From Chitinophaga pinensis (GTDB lineage: Bacteria; Bacteroidota; Bacteroidia; Chitinophagales; Chitinophagaceae), in assembly GCA_945872805.1 (NCBI GenBank), contig CAMCBE010000029.1:1-11053 (forward strand): DNA of 11,053 nucleotides, read 5' to 3'. Both the position numbers and the translations under genes were made by a program. Of the stretch, positions 7,270-11,053 are shown piece after piece (the first letter of the stretch is position 1; every line of letters begins with the position of its first letter). The notes beneath the pieces were generated by a model, which did no database searches, was not told where the DNA came from, and saw only the letters and a list, made by a program, of their open reading frames with translations.

Positions 7270-7443
7270 TTAACTATTGTTGTTTTTGGATTTTAAAATT
7301 ACAAAAAGTCTAATTATAGGTATAAAGACAATCGACCCGACAAAGCCAATTCTGAATGGTAGAGATTTTAATTGGCTAATAATTCCCACAATTATTGAAG
7401 AAAAGATATAGAGGATTGAAACTACAATAAAAAGGAGCGACAT
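7270..7443 (-). CDS. Small two-helix membrane protein, unknown function
   Basis: This short gene encodes 57 residues, from MSLLFIVVSILYIFSSIIVG to VILKSKNNNS. Two hydrophobic helices lie at about residues 3-24 and 33-50. They are separated by a short basic turn (QLKSLPFR), and the protein ends in a Lys/Asn-rich tail. Both ends and the turn contain few charges, so the orientation is uncertain. A TAG stop five codons before the ATG fixes the start; there is no clear Shine-Dalgarno site. It begins 50 bases after the stop of the ion-channel gene on the same strand and is probably the last gene of that operon. I do not recognise a family. Its clean hydrophobic pattern and operon position favour a real gene, but A+T-rich DNA can produce such frames by chance. 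Confidence 0.5.
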   Translation of the reverse strand: MSLLFIVVSILYIFSSIIVGIISQLKSLPFRIGFVGSIVFIPIIRLFVILKSKNNNS

Positions 7444-7493
7444 CTCGGGAGTGAATGCCTAGAAAATAAAATATTATTTATTCAGTAAATCTA

Positions 7494-8621
7494 TCAGACT
7501 GTATTTAATGCAGTATATGTGAGTACGATATTGATTAATGCAAAAAAGAAAAACATTGTGAGTAATATTATATTGTTCATTCTCTTTTCAAAATTATCTA
7601 TTTGACCATCTTTAAAAATTATGCTTGGTAAGACTGCAAGAAGCGACATCATTACAATAATAATAACTATACAAAATGTATTAATTATCTCAGCAAGTGT
7701 ATAACTATTAGTTGCTGGTAACTTTTGGGCAAGTATATAGTTTGCTCCTGCAGTTGTAAAAAGTGCACCCACTGTATACCTACTTGGATCACTCGAAAAA
7801 GGGGCTATAAAACATACAATAACCGCTATGTACATAATGATGAAAAGCTTTATTATCACTGAAAGCCCACCTTTGTAAATGCGTAGTGACATCCTTAACT
7901 GAGAATAATCTACTTTATAACCAGGATCTAATTTTGGGTTTCCTCTTGCTGATTTATATGCGTGTGGTTTTTCGATAAGTTTAACCTTCGATTCCTTTTC
8001 GTAGCCATTGATATTGACTCTTGAGCTTACTTTAGAGTCAATTGTATCAGGTATAAAAACAAGTTTGTTTCTGTCTAACCATTTGTGTTCAATTGGAATA
8101 ATTAAATCATGCTGATCTATTGGGTAAAGTGAAACATCAAAAAACTGTGTATTACTTGCTTTTACAAAATATTGCTCATAAGCAATATTGTTTTTCTCAT
8201 CGTATATTTCTTCAATTTTTGTTGCTTTTATGATATCACCATTTATGATTGAAAAAGGGAGTTCACCTTTTCTTGATTTTTCTTTTTTGCCATTAAAGTC
8301 AATTTCATTTGGATTCCATGAAAACCAGAGATAAAACTCATAGGTCCAGCTAGATTTTTTTATATCTAGATCCTCTATTCTTTCTAAGTAAGCTCCAATT
8401 TTTACTTTCTTAGTACCAGGCTTGACTTCATATTTTTCCGGAACTGTTCTGCCAGGATCCGGTGCCTTAGGATCCATTGTATTTTTCATGTTAGCATTGA
8501 CAACTTCTGACATATGTCTAACAGTATCATTCAATTTTTTAGTTGAATAAATTCCTGTTATTATTATTAGAAGTAATATTAACGACAATATCACATGTGA
8601 ACTTTCAATTTTCAACTTCAT
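7494..8621 (-). CDS. Prokaryotic pentameric ligand-gated ion channel homologue (Pro-loop type)
   Basis: The protein has 375 residues and the architecture of a Cys-loop/Pro-loop receptor subunit, five of which would form an ion channel in the inner membrane. Residues 1-8 are basic and 9-25 form a membrane helix without a clear cleavage site. A linker (26-70) leads to an extracytoplasmic beta-sandwich from about 71. KVKIGAYLERIEDLDIKKSS and YEFYLWFSW (95-102) match the first strands of the ligand-binding domain. FFDVSLYPIDQHDLIIPIEH (160-179) is the signature loop, with Pro167 and Asp169 but no cysteines, as in bacterial members such as GLIC and ELIC. Four helices follow at about 252-274, 281-300 (pore-lining, ending in AQKLPATNSYT), 308-332 and 350-371. 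The LP...YT junction between the second and third helices is characteristic. The ligand cannot be read from the sequence. It lies 6 bases downstream of the coiled-coil membrane gene, so the two are cotranscribed. Confidence 0.75.
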   Translation of the reverse strand: MKLKIESSHVILSLILLLIIITGIYSTKKLNDTVRHMSEVVNANMKNTMDPKAPDPGRTVPEKYEVKPGTKKVKIGAYLERIEDLDIKKSSWTYEFYLWFSWNPNEIDFNGKKEKSRKGELPFSIINGDIIKATKIEEIYDEKNNIAYEQYFVKASNTQFFDVSLYPIDQHDLIIPIEHKWLDRNKLVFIPDTIDSKVSSRVNINGYEKESKVKLIEKPHAYKSARGNPKLDPGYKVDYSQLRMSLRIYKGGLSVIIKLFIIMYIAVIVCFIAPFSSDPSRYTVGALFTTAGANYILAQKLPATNSYTLAEIINTFCIVIIIVMMSLLAVLPSIIFKDGQIDNFEKRMNNIILLTMFFFFALINIVLTYTALNTV

Positions 8622-8627
8622 AAATCG

Positions 8628-9386
8628 CTACTTTAAATATACTTTTATGCTGCTAATAAGTTTTTTTCCTTGTTCCTCTAAGAGAAGCATTTGTGCTCTA
8701 TTCGATGATTGATTTCCATTGGCACTGGATACCCAAAATGTAAATTCATTAATTAGTGTAGGATTGGTTGAGAACATCGGAACATTTTTTTCTAGGGGCT
8801 TGATATAGTATTTGTAGTTTTTATGTGCTACAGCATCAAGCATATTACTTAGAATAGAAGCATTAAAAATTTTTGAAGCTGCATGTCGATATTGAATCAA
8901 AATATCCTCCTCAGTATCATTGAGTTTATATATTTTTTCTTTTAAGTAATTGTATTTATTAATTTGTTCAATAATTTGATTGTTTTTGATCATTTTATAC
9001 GTTCCAGAATTCTGAAGTTGTGTTACAGCACCTTCTGAAGCTGAAAATACCTCACGTGAAGTCATTACCCTGGCATAGTAATAAATGTCTTTAGTGTGTT
9101 TAGCGATATCTTTTGAACTGATTAATTCAATTATATTTTTGGCAAATTCCTCTTTCTCAGCCTTATTTTTGATTGATTTTTCTAAATTTATTATATCCGT
9201 ATTTAAATCATTTGCCAGCTCTTTGAGGGTTTCCCTCTCCATATTACGCTCTTTGACTTCATTTGAATAGTTTTCTCTGTAGTTTTCTGAAACTGTACCA
9301 AGCAAAACAGCAAGAAACAGCATTAAAAATTGAAGAAAATATTCTTTTATCTCGCTCCTCACTTTTTTTCGGGCACCTATATGCAT
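8628..9386 (-). CDS. Single-pass membrane protein with coiled-coil periplasmic domain, DUF6090-like
   Basis: The protein has 252 residues. A basic N-terminus (ARKKVRSEIK) precedes one membrane helix at about 16-32, so the remaining 220 residues should face the periplasm. EYFLQFLMLFLAVLLGTVSENYREN is the hallmark of a common family of uncharacterised Bacteroidota proteins. It is followed by an amphipathic, charged helix (about 40-90). The stretch QLQNSGTYKMIKNNQIIEQINKY (123-145) resembles the conserved NSG...I.N..L...I..Y motif of DUF6090-like proteins. No enzymatic motif is seen. A GGAGGT sequence (9403-9398 on the minus strand) lies 11 bases before the ATG, a clearer ribosome site than any other in this window. 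It is the first gene of the run with the ion-channel homologue, so a role as an accessory or anchoring partner is possible, but this is inference from position only. Confidence 0.75.
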   Translation of the reverse strand: MHIGARKKVRSEIKEYFLQFLMLFLAVLLGTVSENYRENYSNEVKERNMERETLKELANDLNTDIINLEKSIKNKAEKEEFAKNIIELISSKDIAKHTKDIYYYARVMTSREVFSASEGAVTQLQNSGTYKMIKNNQIIEQINKYNYLKEKIYKLNDTEEDILIQYRHAASKIFNASILSNMLDAVAHKNYKYYIKPLEKNVPMFSTNPTLINEFTFWVSSANGNQSSNRAQMLLLEEQGKKLISSIKVYLK

Positions 9387-9397
9387 TGAATGAAATT

Positions 9398-9403
9398 ACC
9401 TCC
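9398..9403 (-). promoter_or_regulatory. Shine-Dalgarno site of the coiled-coil membrane gene
   Basis: GGAGGT on the minus strand, 11 bases before the ATG at 9386. It stands out because other genes in this window lack a recognisable ribosome-binding site, and it supports efficient translation of the first gene of the channel cassette. Confidence 0.55.
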
Positions 9404-9495
9404 AATAAATAAATTTTTCTAATTGCCATAAATTGCTAACAATTACATAATTATTTATTCATAAAATTTTTCACTTGAAAACTCACATTTGTACA

Positions 9496-10209
9496 ATGTC
9501 AAGATGGTTTAGTACGATTTTTATAGCGTTATTCTTTTTAATACCAGTCAAAAATTACTCCCAAGGATTAGGTTGTTGGAATAGCTTCAACCTCGCCTAT
9601 GATAAGGGTAAAAAATGGTCTTTTGCATCTGAAGTTCAGCTCAGGTCTTTGCAGTTTTACAAAAACTACAATTATCATGAATACAAAGGTATTATTGGGT
9701 ATAAATTGATACCCAATTTGCAAACTTCTTTGGTCATAGGGCGCTACACTACTTTTGGCACCGGAAAAACATTTCAAACACCTAAGCTTGCTGAAGAATT
9801 TAGGGTGGCAGTTCAGCTTGGATTGAAAAATAGCATTGGAAAGGTACAGGTAGATCACCGCTATCGTTTTGAAAAAAGGTACTATACCAGCGGAAATAGG
9901 GGTATCAGGTTTCGTTATCGTGTAGGACTTTCAATACCCTTAGATGAAAAAAAGTTGACTAGCTTGAGCGCATCAAATGAATTTCTAATTGCAATTAATT
10001 CTGGTTCTTCTATTATTCGCTACGATAAAAATCGTATCAATATTGGCTTGACTAGAAAGATTACAAATACTGTATCCATGCAGTTGGGTTATCTAAATCA
10101 ATATGACAGTAAATCTGCAGATGAGCCAGGTAACAACTTTTTTGTTTATTCACTTTTCTTGAATATTTCTAATGTCTCAAGTAACAGGTCTCACCATGCT
10201 GAAAATTAA
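9496..10209 (+). CDS. Outer-membrane beta-barrel protein, DUF2490 family
   Basis: From the ATG at 9496 the protein has 237 residues; a TTG at 9475 in the same frame is a less likely start. A signal peptide (MSRWFSTIFIALFFLIPVKNYSQ) is followed by GLGCWNSFNLAYDKGKKWSFASEVQLRS. This W...Y...KW.F..E...R pattern opens many DUF2490 proteins. Alternating polar and aromatic strands continue to the end, with DHRYRFEKRYY near 122 and FRYRVGLSIPL near 140, typical of a small porin-like barrel. LGYLNQYDSK near 208 and a final FFVYSLFLNIS strand match the closing part of such barrels. A short polar tail (NVSSNRSHHAEN) follows the last strand. Function is unknown for the family. The permease gene begins 59 bases downstream on the same strand and may be cotranscribed. 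The channel cassette is divergent, with a 109-base intergenic region. Confidence 0.8.
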   Translation: MSRWFSTIFIALFFLIPVKNYSQGLGCWNSFNLAYDKGKKWSFASEVQLRSLQFYKNYNYHEYKGIIGYKLIPNLQTSLVIGRYTTFGTGKTFQTPKLAEEFRVAVQLGLKNSIGKVQVDHRYRFEKRYYTSGNRGIRFRYRVGLSIPLDEKKLTSLSASNEFLIAINSGSSIIRYDKNRINIGLTRKITNTVSMQLGYLNQYDSKSADEPGNNFFVYSLFLNISNVSSNRSHHAEN

Positions 10210-10268
10210 TTTTTTGAATATGTCCTCATAAGAATTGGATGATTTGAAAAAAGAATTATCTTCCACGA

Positions 10269-11053
10269 ATGACATCTTCTTCAAAAAAATCAATGTTGAA
10301 TCTTTTCGACATTACGATGATCGTCATTGGTCTGGTGATTGGCATGGGAATATTTCGAACTGCCTCCGATTCGGCTCGTGCAGCAATTACTCCGAATATA
10401 TTTTTTATCAGCTGGGTCGTAGGTGGATTTGTTGCCTTATGTGGAGCGCTTACCTATGCAGAGATTGGGTCTCGTTATCCAATCACAGGGGGCTATTATA
10501 AGATTTTTGCAACTTGTTATCACCCTTCAATAGCCTTTGCCATCAATTGTATTATTTTGATTTCAAATGCATCTTCGCTATCTGGCGTGGCATTGATAGG
10601 GAGCGAATATATTTCTCAAGTTATTTTTTCTCATCCACCTTCAGACTTTATACGTTCTATAATTGCAATGTCGGCTATTGTATTATTTTATGGAATTAAT
10701 TTGTTGGGATTGCGGATGAGCTCGACAACACAAAATATTCTCATGCTGATTAAGATTTCGATGATCTTGTTAATTATATCGGCGTTGTTTTTCCCAAGCG
10801 ATAATACACTTAATCTATCGTTCATACCGAAAGGTGATTTTACCATGATGGATTATATAAGGTCTTTCGGGATGGCATTGGTAGCTGTCTCTTTTACCTA
10901 CGGAGGGTATCAACAGACAATCAATTTTGGGGAAGAGGTAAAAAACCCTCAAAAGAATTTACCGCGTGGAATTTTTATTGGGATTGTAGTGATTATCCTT
11001 CTATATCTGTCTGTAAGCTATGCTTACTATAAAGTAATAGGCTTTGAAGAGCT
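10269..11053 (+). CDS. APC-superfamily amino-acid permease (C-terminus beyond the window)
   Basis: This is an inner-membrane amino-acid or amine transporter; the first 261 residues are visible. The ATG at 10269 is preceded in frame by a TGA at 10245, so the start is well bounded. The first helix carries GLVIGMGIF (21-29), the unwound substrate-binding segment of the APC fold. YAEIGSRYPITGGYY (63-77) is the second conserved family motif. Further helices run at about 85-117, 127-147, 155-174 and 197-219. FTYGGYQQTINFGEEVKNPQKNLPRGI (209-235) is the typical sixth-helix stretch with the conserved E-V-K-N-P-x-x-N-L-P-R loop. The pattern is closest to the LAT-like/SteT-like branch, but the substrate cannot be told from the sequence. 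Two other-frame reading frames over this region are accidental. Confidence 0.9.
   Translation, partial: MTSSSKKSMLNLFDITMIVIGLVIGMGIFRTASDSARAAITPNIFFISWVVGGFVALCGALTYAEIGSRYPITGGYYKIFATCYHPSIAFAINCIILISNASSLSGVALIGSEYISQVIFSHPPSDFIRSIIAMSAIVLFYGINLLGLRMSSTTQNILMLIKISMILLIISALFFPSDNTLNLSFIPKGDFTMMDYIRSFGMALVAVSFTYGGYQQTINFGEEVKNPQKNLPRGIFIGIVVIILLYLSVSYAYYKVIGFEE

Noticed and set aside
9404..9459. AATAAATAA / TTATTTATT inverted repeat in the divergent intergenic region
   Set aside because: The repeat is made only of A and T in a very A+T-rich stretch with a 38-base gap; expected by chance and overlaps no promoter match.
9484..9491. CACATTTG as a -7 element for the DUF2490 gene
   Set aside because: It is only 4 bases before the ATG and has no TTG at the proper distance; not enough support.
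10210..10268. Possible terminator or promoter between the DUF2490 gene and the permease
   Set aside because: I see no stable hairpin with a U-run and no TAnnTTTG match in these 59 bases.
10235..10699. Two short plus-strand frames at the right end
   Set aside because: They run in other frames over the well-supported APC permease and resemble no protein family.

Overview
The window looks like the chromosome of an A+T-rich member of the Bacteroidota, probably from the Chitinophagaceae/Sphingobacteriia/Flavobacteriia side of the phylum; I cannot name a genus. The evidence is a TonB-dependent receptor, a DUF2490-type outer-membrane protein, a YREN-type membrane-anchored coiled-coil protein, a fused rhamnulose-phosphate aldolase/dehydrogenase, mostly absent Shine-Dalgarno sequences, and several upstream matches to the Bacteroidota -7 promoter element TAnnTTTG. 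I see no rRNA, tRNA, CRISPR array, insertion sequence or phage gene.

Bases 1-2797 hold L-rhamnose catabolism on the minus strand. The proton symporter RhaT comes first, followed by a bifunctional aldolase/short-chain dehydrogenase that is cut by the left edge. A candidate promoter and a 13-base palindrome lie between the promoter and the rhaT start. Divergent from rhaT is a plus-strand gene (2918-4273) for a cytoplasmic coiled-coil protein with an RmuC-like PD-(D/E)xK core. It converges on a minus-strand MarC-family membrane protein (4313-4885).

Bases 4959-7208 are a vitamin B12 uptake unit on the minus strand. A candidate promoter leads directly into a complete cobalamin riboswitch (7022-7197), then an expression platform of about 100 bases, then a BtuB-like TonB-dependent receptor. 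A promoter match for marC sits across the end of the receptor gene.

Bases 7270-9386 are the most unusual part: a compact minus-strand run of three membrane-protein genes. The first encodes a single-pass coiled-coil protein with a large periplasmic part. The second encodes a Pro-loop-type pentameric ligand-gated ion channel homologue with an extra N-terminal membrane anchor. The third encodes a 57-residue two-helix membrane protein.

Bases 9496-11053 run on the plus strand: a DUF2490-type outer-membrane beta-barrel, then an APC-superfamily amino-acid permease cut by the right edge.

Overall the window is a set of transport and envelope modules (rhamnose, cobalamin, ions, amino acids). The channel cassette is the best candidate for something not yet well described.
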